From: Icerya purchasi
Taxonomy: Eukaryota; Arthropoda; Insecta; Hemiptera; Monophlebidae
Assembly (NCBI GenBank): GCA_039619475.1
Contig: CM077115.1
Span: forward strand, 37,026,083-37,090,082
Reading direction: 5' to 3'
Length of the DNA: 64,000 bases
The notes beneath the pieces are model-generated. The model was not told the DNA's origin, ran no database searches, and saw nothing but the letters and a program-made list of their open reading frames with translations. How positions within the stretch are numbered: position 1 is the stretch's first letter; every line of letters starts with the position of its first letter. The position numbers and the translations under genes were made by a program. Positions 1 through 12,760 of the stretch are shown here, in pieces.

Positions 1-2169
1 TTTTAAATGTTTTGCCTTTAGTCTAGAAATGTTTACTTCTTCATTTCTTCATATGCATCAGGGTGGCTATCATCCAACCGGGAATTTTGTCGTAAAATTA
101 GGGGGAAAAAGTAAAATAACCGCAAACGATATTTTTAATAAAAAAATATCATTTGAAGGGGAAAATAAATGCATTCATGATATACTTTACTCAAAAAAAA
201 AAAAAAAAAAAAAAATTACGAAAGTTCTGTTTTATTCATATAACAAGTATGCTGCGGCGGTCAAACATTATCAATAGTAACAAAAAAAATCGATTTTTCT
301 TTTTGTACAATTCTAGTAATCAGGAAATCGGGAGGATTTGGCCCGGGAATAAATCGCGAATTTAAAAATTATATTTGAGCGGCCACCACGAAACACAGAA
401 AGTTTTGTAAAATATACATATTTAATTCGCGAGATAAATAAAATAAAAAGTAACCAATGTATTTCCTAATTACTCTACGGTAGCTGGCTTTTTTTTTTTT
501 TCTTTCTTTCAATCTCTTCTGTTACCAACAATTTGGAAGATATTCTTCCGGAAAAGATGGCGGTTTTTAGCGCATTTTGTTTTATATTCTTAAATTGTTT
601 AGTTGTGTTTAATTATTATTTTTAATCGTGGTTATTGAACAATATAATATGAATTTTTACGTGACTTTGTAAAAGATGTTATTAAAAATTGAAATATGGA
701 AATGGGAAATGTAAATAGTCATGTATTTAACTTTGGAACGTGATGGGACCGAAGTGATTATCTTTTACGATTTTCTTTCTGTCTTATATATCAGGTAAGC
801 TGCACTAATTTCTTATATTGATTTTGCTCCTTATCCGTTATATATTTAAGTAGCGCTTATGATAGTTGTTATAAATGAGTAATCAAAAAATACAAGTAAA
901 TTAATAAATTTAAAAAACCGACATGTTTCGCAGTCACTCCCACACGTGGTTTTTAAAATTTATTATTAATTTGATGACTTATATTTTGCGAATATATTTC
1001 TGTTTGGTACTTCTTTGTAATTCATGTACAATAAAAGGGACCACTGTAATATTAGTATCAATTTTTAAAAGCGCGTACTTTATCTTTAATTATTCATATG
1101 GTTTTTCCTTTGTCATATATATGTACGTATGTAAATCATTAATAATTATATACCCGTATAATTCCTCCTGGTAAATGCTGATGTCTCGGGTCTACTGGAT
1201 TACTATTCTTAAAGTCCAGTACAAGCTATTTTGTTCTTTTTTTTCTTCTGCTTATTATATATTATATTTAAGCTCGTCTTGTTATAAGAGAAAATGTGCC
1301 TTCTCATACTACTACCTGTTAGAACTAGTAAAAAACACCATATCTTTACACCGTTTCTTTGCTGGAAAAATGATGAGAATTTTCTGATGAGAACTATTTA
1401 AGTTTTCACAAATATCCGTATCTTTAAATACAGACAATCCTATACCTGTTTGTTAATATTTATAAAACAAATTAAATATCTTAATAAAAAACAAAATTAG
1501 TATTAAATAATTTATTAAAGTAAAACATTTAATAATAATTTTGTTTGTTATTAAAGTATTTATTTATTTGTATTTTTTTTTCTTTTTTTTTTTTTTTTTT
1601 TACACCAAAACCGCGACACTCTGAACGGTTTAAGAGTTCACGTTTTTATATCGAACTTAATCGGCAACGTACACGAGGGCAAATTCAATCACTGTTCTGC
1701 GATCAAATTTTGATAAGGTGAGGACTACCCAGTATTTTACTAATTACGATATGTAATCGTTATAGAATCAAAATGAACTGGCTTTTTAGATAATGAACGT
1801 GACTTTTTTAGATGTTTTTTTTCTAACAAAGTAATTCGTTATCGCGTTCAGGAGGAAACTCGCAGTTAGATAGCTACATATTTCCGTGTGACGATGACGA
1901 AGCTTGTGCTAAATTGATATCGTCCCTCTGTCTTTTCAATAGGATATATTTTTCATTCTATTTTATTTTTTGCGAAGATTTCTCTCACTGGCAAAATTAT
2001 ATTGCCTATTACACGCGGATGATGTTAATAATGGTGCAGCAGTTATATTACGTTATTGTTTCCATCATGTGGTGGTCACTGGATGGACGCAATTGAATAT
2101 CTTTGTTTTGCCGATAGTTTGTGATGTAAAATTGATGCCCTCGCTCCCTACGGGTGGCCTCCATTTATA
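1..2169. other. AT-rich non-coding sequence, no gene seen
   Basis: Homopolymer tracts (A about 193-214, T about 491-502 and 1584-1601) and short AT-rich open frames only. None shows a recognisable domain, codon bias or splice context. Confidence 0.7.
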
Positions 2170-2660
2170 ACCACCTCGTATGGACATAATTTCGGTTGTT
2201 AACGGTCGAAGAGCGGGCAGCTATCGCCCGTCTCCGGAGATTCGCGAGTGCCGTTTCTTTTCTTTTTTTATCCGACTCTTTTACACGGAAATTCGGTATC
2301 GCACGTCGATTGTTGTTACTTTTTGGCGGTTTTTCGTTCCCGGCTGTTGTCGACCGAGGTGAAAAGTTAATAACCTCTCGAGATGACGTCATTAACTTGG
2401 CGAATTTAAGCAATTGACAATGATGTCAGCACACAACAGCAGCGTCTTTTTCTGCGAATCGGGGAAGTTACCGATGCACGAATGCACACCCAGCGACGCG
2501 TGCGTAATATTTGCATGGCTGCGAGCGTAAAATAGGACGGTGGTGTGTGTTGAAACTGGTTTGCGAAATCTCGCCTGCGATAATCTATTATCAGCGATCT
2601 GCGATATAGGTTGAATTCAAGATGGCGCAGATGACCGGCGACGATGATGGCGAATTTGTA
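2170..2660. promoter_or_regulatory. CpG-richer block with CRE and paired GATA motifs, candidate promoter
   Basis: This block is visibly richer in G+C and CpG than its flanks. It contains a perfect cAMP-response-element palindrome, TGACGTCA, at 2384-2391. Two inverted GATA motifs form GATAATCTATTATC at 2579-2592. CAAGATGGCGCAG follows at about 2618-2630, resembling a translation-start or YY1-type context. The short frame from the ATG at 2622 soon runs into a T tract. It could be a distal promoter of the downstream transporter or of an unrelated transcript. There is no transcript evidence. Confidence 0.3.
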
Positions 2661-5600
2661 CAATTTTTTTTTTTTTTTTTTTTTTTGTCATGTACGGCTT
2701 CGAAAGTGCCAAAGTGGCTCTCCAGCATCCAACCAATAATTATTATCCGTGTAACAGATTTGGAGCTCAATTTGTCTTTTTTTTTTTTTTGTTTCTTTTT
2801 TCTTTTCTTTTTCTTTTTTTGATAGAGAGAGGCCTGCGTGGTAAACGAGCCTGCTGGTGTTCCGGACTTTAACAACGAGTGTTTGTGGGGTTTGGGAGTT
2901 TTCGATGTAGGTGAAGTCATTTAGGCAGTTCCTGCCTATTAATCGGATATAAAAAAAAGTATTCTGCGGCTGTTTATTATTATTATTGCTCCTTAATTTT
3001 ATTTCGCTCGTAAAATCACCGTATTGTTGGTTCTCGTAATAATTGCTTTCTCGGAAAATTTGAAAAGTATTTTTATGTACTTCGGCAATAGATTGCCATG
3101 AAAAATTATGAGATATTTGGTTTTGCTAAATGAACTGTTATTAAATATATGCGGTATAAGCTGTTAATGCGTACGTTGTTATACATTGTATACACGTTTT
3201 AAATGAATAAAAATAATGATGAAATTATAAGAAAAAAAAAAGTCAATTTGTACGAGTGAGAGTGAAACCGATAAGCGTGTCTGAGATTCTGTTGTCGCTA
3301 AAGGGCGGCAAAAGCGAAGTATAAGGCGCGCGTGATTAATATACCCGGAGGAAATGATTTTCGGAACGATGCTTGAAAAAGAAAAAAGTATCGAAAGTAT
3401 CATCGTTTTCTGTTGGTATTAAGTACCTTTTAATATATTTTTATTAGACGCTCGAAAGTATTATCGTAGAAACGTTGTGATCATATGCTGAGCTCTGTGA
3501 TTTTAAGATCATAGTCTAACTCGGGACTACTGCTACTTGTATGTACACACTTTTGCATGTTTTATTTGTTTCACTTATTTTGCAAGTTTATTAGGTCCGA
3601 TGTTGCGAAATTGAAGATCGTCGTTAATGGTTTTTCATTTTCGATAAATCATGTTCAGTCACTTGCAAATTAAATTATGTTTGTCACTCGGCATTGATGT
3701 TTCTGACCAATCGTATTCCGATGAAGAAATTTTTCTCGCGGAAAGTACTTGCATTATGCGACGATTTCGTACCAATAATGACCTCGACTTTAGTGGTTTT
3801 AAAAAGTAATGTGTCGAAAATTATCCGCGCCCTTCTATTGCGGTTGATTGCGTGTGCGGATTAACGAACTGAGATTTATATCACGGGGTTTTACAGCATC
3901 ACAATAGTAAAGTGTACTTCGATGTTAATTTCGAATGATGCTGTTTACGTGTCTGTGTTTGTGTGTCACGTCTGTCGATCCGGCAATACTTAATAGTTTA
4001 TAATTGCACGTTTTTTTTCTTTTTTTAAATTAAAAGAGTTTGGCCGGCAATCGATATATATTCCCAACAGCTGGAATTTTCCGATTATATCGAGGTCCTG
4101 TAGCGTTCATTTTTAAGTTAGCTCTTTGGAACATTGAAGAGTACGAAACTGGCGAAATGGATAAAATAGAGGAAAAGACGAATACAGGGGGAAACATTGC
4201 GGAGTGGGGGCGGCGATAATAAATTTTATTTGCGGAGCGTTGCTATTGTGACGAACGGTTCAGTTTGTACCGTTGTCATAAACAACTGTTATTTCGCGGT
4301 TGTTTCAGTAAAAAGAAAAGAGAAAGGTATGTTGCGCGAGTTTTTTAGCCTTTTTTGAATTTTTCGAATTAGCGAGAATCTTGGAATGAAGAAAATATTT
4401 CCGGGTTTAGTGATACTGCCTACTATTTAAAAAAAAAAACAAAAAAAACAAACGTTTTCTCCGTGTAGTTGTGTTAGATAGAAATTCGTGAAACAGCGTT
4501 GAGTGACTACGAAAAAAGAGATGATTGCTGTTCATCCTTTGTTGTTTTCGGCCGCTGTGTGTAAACCTTATCTCGTCTCCCTTCGATTTTTTGTCTTACT
4601 TTGCTGCCCCCCCCCCCCACCCCGTGAACAAAAAGGCTTAATTCAGTGGCGTTTATAATGGGATGCTAAATATCCTGATGTGGAAAATTCGCGTGCTCAC
4701 CCGCAGGAGACACGTGCGTCTTCCAGGTACGTACGAATAGTTTGCGGTATTTATGAAGCAAATCGAAAGCATTAAAGGCAGAGATCGCTTCCTTACGGAG
4801 CTACTTAATGATACAATGGAGAAAAGTAATTTTCGCAGATGGCGATTAATAGACACATCTGTGCGAATGCGGCGAGATACAAAATATGATAATTGTCCGA
4901 TTTTCCGGTACAGATGTGATGCTGGTGATAATTTATATTAAACAATAGGCGAAGAAGTGATGACGGTAGCAGAAAGGAGAATGGTGAGATAATTGTCGCG
5001 AGTCAAAACTCTGAAGATTAATCTGAACCCCGTAACAACATCCGTTTTTGCCGTGAAACTGAAATGTTTATGTTTTTGAATGCCCTCCCGTACATGGAAA
5101 AATTATGTGCATAAAGGATATTTTGTCCAATATTTAAATACGAAAAAAAGAAAGGAACTTCCGTGAATTACCTTTAGACGTAATTAGATGCGGTGGTGTT
5201 AAAATTGAACTTTAAAACAGTCAAGTCGAAAAAAAGTTTATCTATTCTGTGCTTCTTTTTTTTTTTTTTTGTTTTCTTTTGCTACATTTACTACATTTAC
5301 CATTTGTGCGCGAACGCATCTTTATAAGTACAAATTTATCAGCAAGAAGAATGGCTGGTTACGTTGTACGAGGCTGTACTTTTAGAACAACGGTGCTTGG
5401 ATGAATTCGTGGAAGCCGCAAATTATGTTCTAGACTAAATAACTGGCCTGTTCGGGGAACAAGTTGACGTTATTTCTTCAAAAAAAGAAAATTACCATTT
5501 GCCACCTTGTCGTAGTTGCGTATATTGTGCACGACACATGTTCGAGCTTATTGAAAAGCGCTTCATCATGATTGGTTGTGTGTGATATCGGACAACAGCG

Positions 5601-6389
5601 TAAATGTTTATGAAACTGTGTTTCCCTTTTATTGCCTGCTTGCACGCGATAAAGGTGATTGAACTTTTCAAAGCCGTACTTTTCACCGCAGGCTCATCAG
5701 GTTTATATCCGGGTTAACGTTAACAATCAATAAGCTTACCGTTTAGATTCTCTTCCCGGTTGCGCTTTACATTGAGATTTGTTTGCAACGGTGAGCTGTA
5801 TTTAATTAAAAACGATGTCCCCGTTTCGGGTTCGGTGCGGGCGAAACCCAAAAGTAGCGAGCGGCAAAATATGGAATTTGTTTTTTAAGATTTTTCAAAA
5901 AATCGCGGTATGCGTTTTTGCTACGGGTTCTCTCGTGATGGTGGCGGAGGTCAGTTCAGACTGGCAATTTTTTCGGGTACATCATGGTTGTCGAAAAAAT
6001 CTGATCGCGGGGCAATGGCCTTTCTCATCTTTAACGTCATCGCGGAATTCGTACCTTGTATAATGTCCGATTCACAACTTTACGGAACGCGTAAAATAAT
6101 TGAGCTTCGGTCTGATGCATTAGCCGATTCAAATTCGCGAAAAATCCGAAAACAAAATTATGCGGTACTCTATCAAAGGAGAAAATAATGGATGTGCTAC
6201 CAGCATTGTTGCTTTGTGCGAGAACGTACACAGTACGGACAAATTAAATTGTACGTTTAAACGTGCGGGAAATAGTTTAAAATTTGGATGAATAATTTTT
6301 AAGTCCGGTTTGAGGTTTTGGTCGTTTCTTCGTTTAAAGTTTCGCTGTTCACCATTTCCGGACAGTTATGTAATAATGTTAGTCACATG

Positions 6390-6522
<133 letters not shown>

Positions 6523-7778
6523 AAGCGTTGTACATATTTTATTTTTTCCGGTTCTTCTCCTCCTCTTCTTCTTTGTGGCGCCATACTTAGTTCTGAGCGC
6601 AGGCGACTTCATACGTTCTAGCTGTATAAATTTATTATGTGCAACGCTAGTGTAGACGCGAAACTGCACTTGGAACTGATTGTGAACGTTTGATTCATCG
6701 ATTTGCAAAATATGCAGTTCTAAGTATGTCCTGCCTGCTATAACAACAACTGGCGCGTATTGGATGGTATGCATATTTGCCCCATTGCCTTTTTTCGTAA
6801 CTATTGGTGATTATTTAATTATTTGTAATAATTTCTTGACGTCGTCTGGAATCGAATTCAAGACTTTCTGTCAAGTGCTCTAGCAATTAGGCAATTAGGC
6901 TATCGCGACGACCACACTGAATTGGTCTATTTTATTTCATATATTAGGATTGAGGTTTTAATCCATTCCCCCGATTCGTTTTTTTTTTTTTTTTTGCTCT
7001 CATTATTCGAAGCGATTATTTTCCTTTTAGTAATTGTTCACATTTTACATTTCATTTCATTTATTTTTTTCATTCGATTTTAGCATAAAGGAGCAGTAAA
7101 AGCAAGTCCTTTGTTATGGATGGAACACGGTGATTGAGACTATGCTAGTGCTGACGTTAAATTTTGATGTTCTCTGCTAGTCAATAGACCTTTTTTATTT
7201 GGTCAAAAGACTGTAGACTATACAAAACAATTCGTACAAATTAATAAGTGTGTCCATAAACAAAAAAAAAAAAAAAAAAAAGTTTAAAACCTGGTTTTGA
7301 AAAAAGCGACGGAAATTTTTTTTAAATATGCTTATTAATTCAATATGCGGTAAAGTAGAATTTGGAGTAGTAAGCGATTTGAGGTGGCTAGTTTTAAGGA
7401 GTACCAAATTAAAAAGACGAAACCCATTTTACTGCTACGTGTATTGTTAACTTAAAAATTTGTGAACTGAATTGATGTCGGTTATCGAATCGCACGTGAT
7501 CTGCCCACAGTCAATTGTTTTTTTATCGATAGGGCATTGGAGGAATTTTTTATCAGTTCATCAGTGTGCCGAGTTTTTATGTTCGATCGCGACTACATAC
7601 GTTATTTGTTCGTACCACGTTTCGTCGGAATAGAGTAATTTATCTCGTCTTTATCGTCATCATATTGTAAACATTAGCATTGTAAGAATTCGATAAAACT
7701 GTGCTTTATGTCTGTTTTCGCCGTATCATGTTTGTGAAGTGAACAAGATATGCGTCAATGACTGAAGACGATATAATT

Positions 7779-7880
7779 CATATATATATATATATATATG
7801 TGTGTATATATATATATATACATATACATATACATATACATATGCGCGTGTATGTGTGCGCGCGCGTATACATATACATA
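7779..7880. repeat. Compound TA / CATA / TG microsatellite
   Basis: TA repeats, a short TG patch, more TA, then several CATATA units and a GCGCGTATGTG-type purine-pyrimidine patch. Alternating purine-pyrimidine sequence of this kind can form non-B DNA. Confidence 0.9.
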
Positions 7881-8390
7881 ATAATATATTTATGCGGTTT
7901 TGTAGCTGCAATTGATTTTAATATTTTAAATATATCGTATTTTAATTGGTCGCTGTCTTTTTTTTTTTTTTTTTTTTTTTTTATTCTAATGAAGGAAGAA
8001 TGTGATTTACACAATTACGAAACGTGCCGAAATTTTTTCGAAAATCTGAAAGCAATAAGTGTGCGGGAATAACTTAATGAAATGTAATAATTGATTACAT
8101 CTGAGAGGAATAAAAATTTCAAAGATTCAGCATGAAATAATAAAACCATTTTCGGCGCTTGCAACTAAATACAATAGTATGTTGGCCGTATGTCATTGAT
8201 GTTTTTTAGAACTCGCACATATCCATACGACATTTGTGCTTCTTCCTCCTTAATCTTTAGCCAGTAGCCGTAATTATTTTGAATTTTTTGCTTTAAATTC
8301 TATTATTTTTATTTTTTTTAAATTTTTTTATTGCTTCGACAGTGATATTATAAATAAAACTGAGTAGTATTAATGTTATTCTTATATTTT

Positions 8391-8849
8391 ATCTTATCAT
8401 CATTTCTGACAGTGACACAGCATATCAGTCTATTACCCTTGTGACGGGAAACGTTTCAAATTACTATCTCGCATTAGATAAATTAGAACATGACAGTTGC
8501 TGAACATTACATTTTCACTATTAAAATTAAAAAACACAATTATTGGGACACACATATCCACACCAAGTCTGCAACTATAGACATGTGGACAAACTAATGG
8601 TTAATAATCTGTTCAGTGCTTACTGGTGGAATAGTTCATACATCACTATGCGCCGACAGTGCAACCACCATCCTCCATGGCAATGTTCTATTAGTTTTTT
8701 TGTTTAAATTGTTTATAGTGATGGTGGATGACTAGCAGCTGTTATGATTTAATTAGCCTGTTGCAAGCTAGTAATTTGAAACAGTTCCTGTCACAATCAT
8801 AATAGACTATTCACATATACTGTGTCACCAGTGCAAATGATGATAAGAT
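8391..8849. mobile_element. MITE-like DNA element with ~80-bp terminal inverted repeats
   Basis: The left end (8391-8466) starts ATCTTATCATCATTT and contains GTGACACAGCATAT and CGTTTCAAATTACTA. The right end (8769-8849), read in reverse, gives the same order: ATCTTATCATCATTT, GTGACACAGTATAT and TGTTTCAAATTACTA. There are few mismatches and one 5-base gap. Weaker inverted similarity continues inward to about 8496 and 8739. The 459-bp element has no open frame of note, so it is non-autonomous. I could not identify a target-site duplication, so its superfamily is open. Confidence 0.75.
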
Positions 8850-8904
8850 TAAACATAATAATCGTATCCTTCATAGTCGTTTGCGCAATAGCTGCTCATC
8901 GTGA

Positions 8905-10470
8905 CCTCTATTTTAATCTACGAAGTACTAGTTGTCTCCGGCGACTTCTGTTCCGGCTGCTTCTCATTGCCGTGGTTCGCGTTTGATCGCTTAGTGCTGT
9001 TATTGTGTCTATCCATCGTCGAGGCAGTCTTCCACGAGGTCCTGCTCCTTCTATTGGACCCATTATAATACATTTTTCAAGGCTATCTCTTTCTCTTCTC
9101 ATGGTATATGACTGTAAAAGTAAAGTAAAGTGAGTTCCATACCCGAGAGACGTTGTTCTATGTTTAATTGGTCTAAAATAGAGTTGTTTGTGCGCTTCGC
9201 CGTCCATGGAATTCTCAGCATTTTTCGCCAAGTCCACATCTCAAACGCGTCAATTTTTCGTTTATTAGCTTCTCGCAGGGTCCATGTTTCTACTCCATAT
9301 CGGAATATTGAAAACGCGAGAGCATTTACCAGTCTCTGTTTTGTTCTTGTATTGATACACCCAGCGGGGTCTTTACAGATTCTATATAATCGTGCCATCG
9401 CCGACTTTGCCAGTGCAGTTCTACGCTTGATTTCTTATTCGCTTCCGCGCCTTTATCGCTGATTAATGATCCAAGGTATTCGAATTCTTTTACCGCTTCA
9501 ACATCTTGAAATATCTGTAGATTTCTCGGCGTGTAGTTTTTGCTTATGGTCGTGATCTTCGTCTTCTTTTTATTAATAGACAGACCTTGCCTAATACTTG
9601 TTTGTTCAATTCTGTTCCACAGGTTCTTCATTTCTTCTTCTGACTCGGCGATGACATATCTCAAGTTCGTTATATGTTCATCACCAATACGGACTCCTCC
9701 CGTGAATCCATCTAAGGCCTTCCTCATGATAAACTCTCCGTATATATTAAACAGTGCGGGAGACAGTCTGCCGTAACCCTTTCCGCGAGTGGAAAGTTTC
9801 TGATGGTATCTTATCGATTCTTATCATCGCTTCCATACAAGTGTACAAATTATTTATTAGTAATATTAGGTGCTTTAGTACTCCCATACTGGTCAATACT
9901 TTCCATAATTTCTCCTAGCTAACACAATCGAAAGCCTTGTGATAGTCTACGAAACACAGAAATAAAGTTTTGTTATATTCATTACTTTTTTCGATTAGTT
10001 GCCGAATGGTCAGGATTTGTTCTCTCGTACTTTTTCCTCTAATAAATCCAGCCTAATCAGTTGATATTTGCCAATTTAATTAATATTTCAATCTATTATT
10101 GATCATCACCGCCTGCAGGAGCACTTTACTAGTATGTGAGATTAATGCTATAGTTCTGAAGTTTTCGCATTGTCTCGTAGAGCCTTTCTGTGTATCGGGA
10201 TCAAAATCGATTTCACCCAGTCACGCGGCCATATTCCGCTCCTCCACACTTGATTACATAGTGTGCGGATCACATCCCTATTCCTTCTCGAGGAAGCGTT
10301 TTAATTGTTTCTGCGCAGATTCCATCCTTTCCGACTGATTTATTATTTTTTAACTTCCTAACTGCGTCTTCTATTTCCGACATCAATATATCTGGTTCGT
10401 GTTCCATTGTATTTATATCTTCTTCTAATTTCAATGCATCCAGTTTATCTTGGTATAGAAACTGTTAAAT
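8905..10470 (-). mobile_element. Decayed non-LTR retrotransposon (LINE), 5'-truncated
   Basis: Read on the minus strand from about 10470 down, pieces of a reverse transcriptase appear in order across several frames. First is EIEDAVRKLKNNKSVGKDGI, then FVDYHKAFDCVS (the RT palm motif, near 9930-9970). Next is LRYVIAESEEEM (about 9630-9670), where the catalytic YADD block has lost the Ala-Asp-Asp by deletion. The C-terminal region follows (FRYGVETWTLREANKRKIDAFEMWTW, given here as two joined parts: FRYGVETWTL and FEMWTWRKMLRIPW). The end is PRGRLPRRWID and a basic tail. Stops and frameshifts break it, so it cannot be active. The missing N-terminal endonuclease indicates 5' truncation. Confidence 0.9.
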
Positions 10471-10559
10471 TTTATTTATCGCACCTCCGTCAAAGAAATA
10501 AAAATAATAAAAAACGGAATTCAAAGCAAAACATTTTACCACAGTCGGAATGAGCATGG

Positions 10560-10782
10560 ATGTTGTGTGTACATATCTGTGGTTTCTAAGTGAGGTCAAT
10601 GGCTAGTAGAGCATTGTGTAGACTCAGTGTGTGCGTATATGTGTGTCCCAAATTTAATCGAGCAGAATATTGCTGATGGATGGTGGTGGGACGGTGGCAG
10701 TGCTCAGTGATGTGTAATCTGTTTTATCACTAAGCACTGGATAGTTTATTGACCATTTACGTGTTAACATACTGCCACACAC

Positions 10783-10836
<54 letters not shown>

Positions 10837-10890
10837 CATGAACTTGCCGCAGATATGTGTGTCCCAGCTCTTAATTGCTGTTTTCATTAC
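10560..10890 (+). repeat. Diverged relative of the 8.4-kb MITE, opposite orientation
   Basis: About 10665-10780 resembles the reverse complement of 8590-8700. Shared landmarks are GGATGGTGGT, AGTGATGTRT, CTAAGCACTG versus GTAAGCACTG, and ATTRACCATT. A second shared landmark, ATATGTGTGTCCCA, occurs at about 10853 and also upstream at about 10636. A TA/TG microsatellite (about 10783-10835) has expanded inside it. No clear terminal inverted repeats remain. This copy and the 8.4-kb copy flank the LINE remnant in inverted orientation. Confidence 0.55.
10783..10835. repeat. (TA)n(TG)n microsatellite
   Basis: About 10 TA units run directly into about 17 TG units inside the MITE-related sequence. 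Confidence 0.95.
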
Positions 10891-12597
10891 TTCTTATTTT
10901 TTAAAATAAAACCTACGGTTCTAGATACTTGAGGTATTTCGCAAAATTATATTTGCCATGAAAAAAAATAAATTTTTGGTTATAAATTTATGCTTTCATA
11001 TTGACTTTCATAACCACTTACAAAATTACACATCCGAAACAATGTACTCTGAAATACAAAATAGATTAAGTGAACTATTCGTGTTGTTGAATTACACAAG
11101 AGATATACATTTAATTTTTTTATTAATAGTTCTTGGGGAATTATTTCACTGTGCGTACAAGTTTTTAATTCTGTAACTTATTAATCGTTTTTGTGTACTG
11201 TTGTATTTTTTTCAGATAAACAAAATGAATGTATTTCTCTTCAAAAAGCAATTTTTTGTCGTGATACTGCTTAACGTGAACACTAAAAATGTATAACGGC
11301 ATTGATTAATATTTAAGAACAACAACTTTTCTTATTGTTAGTGCTTTAAGAGGCAATTTTTTTATTAGACGAGATACTCGAAAGATTAAAATTGAATTTG
11401 ACTAATCGAGTTTCAACCACAGTTTTGAAGTAATGAAATGCTTCGAGTTCAATAGAGTACTCATTATTTTCGTAACGAATGCACATACCTAGTTTGCCGT
11501 AGTGTTAATATGAAGTGACGTTTTTTTCTTAACTTTAAACAGGAGTGGTGTGCTATTATATAAGATTCCTTTAAAGATTGACAATGAACACTATTTGAGA
11601 GTAGCGTATAAAGGATATGTGCAATATTTAAATCATTAATGAGGTTATTTAGTGCATCAGCACACACATACGTTTTCTGCTGGAGTGCTTTATTGAAGTG
11701 AACAATTATAGATAAACCACTTTAGTCTGCTGCAAATGTATAAAAAAATTACAACTGATAGAGGGGCCAGAAGAACAAAAACACAAAGTACATTTTTACA
11801 TAGTATAATTTTAAATAACCACGCGGAAGAATGACACAGATGGTAGCTAATAAAATATGGGAAATAAAGTGATGCGAAATATTTAACTTTTTTTTCATTT
11901 CACAAGCTTCCAAAACAAAAAAAAAAAAAAAAAGAAGTCAGAATTATAATATCACAAAAACTGTTCGTCAACGAAAAAATTCTAAAAAGCTTAATTTAAA
12001 AAGGTTAAAAAAAGGCAATGTGTGAATTTGAATTTTTCACAGTTATCACGAAGGAGTTTAAAGAATCCGTTTTACCTTTACATATATTGACAGAGGTGTT
12101 TCTAGACCATGGACTATTCCTTTTAAGTTTGCTGTTATGTAATGTCAATTTTTTTATTACGCTTTTGTAAGCTAGACCAAACCGGCTGATGATAAGAGTT
12201 TTTTGTTTTTGTTTTTTTTTTCTTTTCGTCGTTAGAAGAGCGTACTTTTATTCTTTTTTTTTTTTTTTTTTGTAGTAATTTATATTTCCAGTATGCAACG
12301 GCGGAATTTCAGTTCCTGCATGTGGATGAAACAGCAGCACCGCCTGACGATAGCTGGTTCGTGTGCCTTTAGTTAGAGTTTTTTCACTTTAACAGTTTGA
12401 AAGAGGCCGAGTGGTTTGTGTTCCAGGGCCAAAAAAAGGACGTGAAATTTTTCACGAATTCGAGTTTGCTCGACAATTTAATCGTTGTTTTTAATATCGT
12501 GTCTATGCACGATGTTATAAACAAAAACGACCGGGAACTTTGTAATAAAAAATTACGCGCGCTAGAAATTGTTGATAACGTCATAAGCCCGGGAAGT
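10891..12597. other. AT-rich non-coding sequence
   Basis: Homopolymer tracts (A about 11918-11933, T about 12255-12270) and short open frames without recognisable features. A stretch at 12291-12371 after an AG acceptor-like site is coding-like in composition but has no convincing donor. Confidence 0.6.
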
Positions 12598-12760
12598 TTT
12601 TTTTTTTTTTTTCTTCTATTTTTGGGCTCGTTGACTATGAATCCGGCCTATGTGGAATTTTTCTTCTATACTTTCGGAATTCGAACCAGGTGTCCTACCT
12701 GGATGAAATACCATTGCCTAGACGGTGGGGTTTGCTGGGGCTGGCATTAAAGGGGCGCCC
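12598..12760 (-). mobile_element. tRNA-derived SINE, minus strand
   Basis: On the minus strand there is an A-box-like CTAGGCAATGG (about 12711-12722) followed by a B-box-like GGTTCGAATTCC (12676-12687), the spacing of an internal RNA polymerase III promoter. The body ends CAACGAGCCC plus an A-rich tail, seen on the + strand as the T tract at 12598-12612 then TTTTGGGCTCGTTGA. The same tail motif occurs at 20684, 21756 and, in variant form, 41772, indicating a dispersed family. Confidence 0.7.

Noticed and set aside
12291..12371. Possible exon after an AG (TATTTCCAG) encoding YATAEFQFLHVDETAAPP...
   Set aside because: The composition is coding-like, but there is no convincing donor and the frame ends in a stop. 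Too weak to call.
12397..12750. 117-codon plus-strand frame
   Set aside because: It runs through a T tract and into the antisense strand of a SINE, so it is not a gene.
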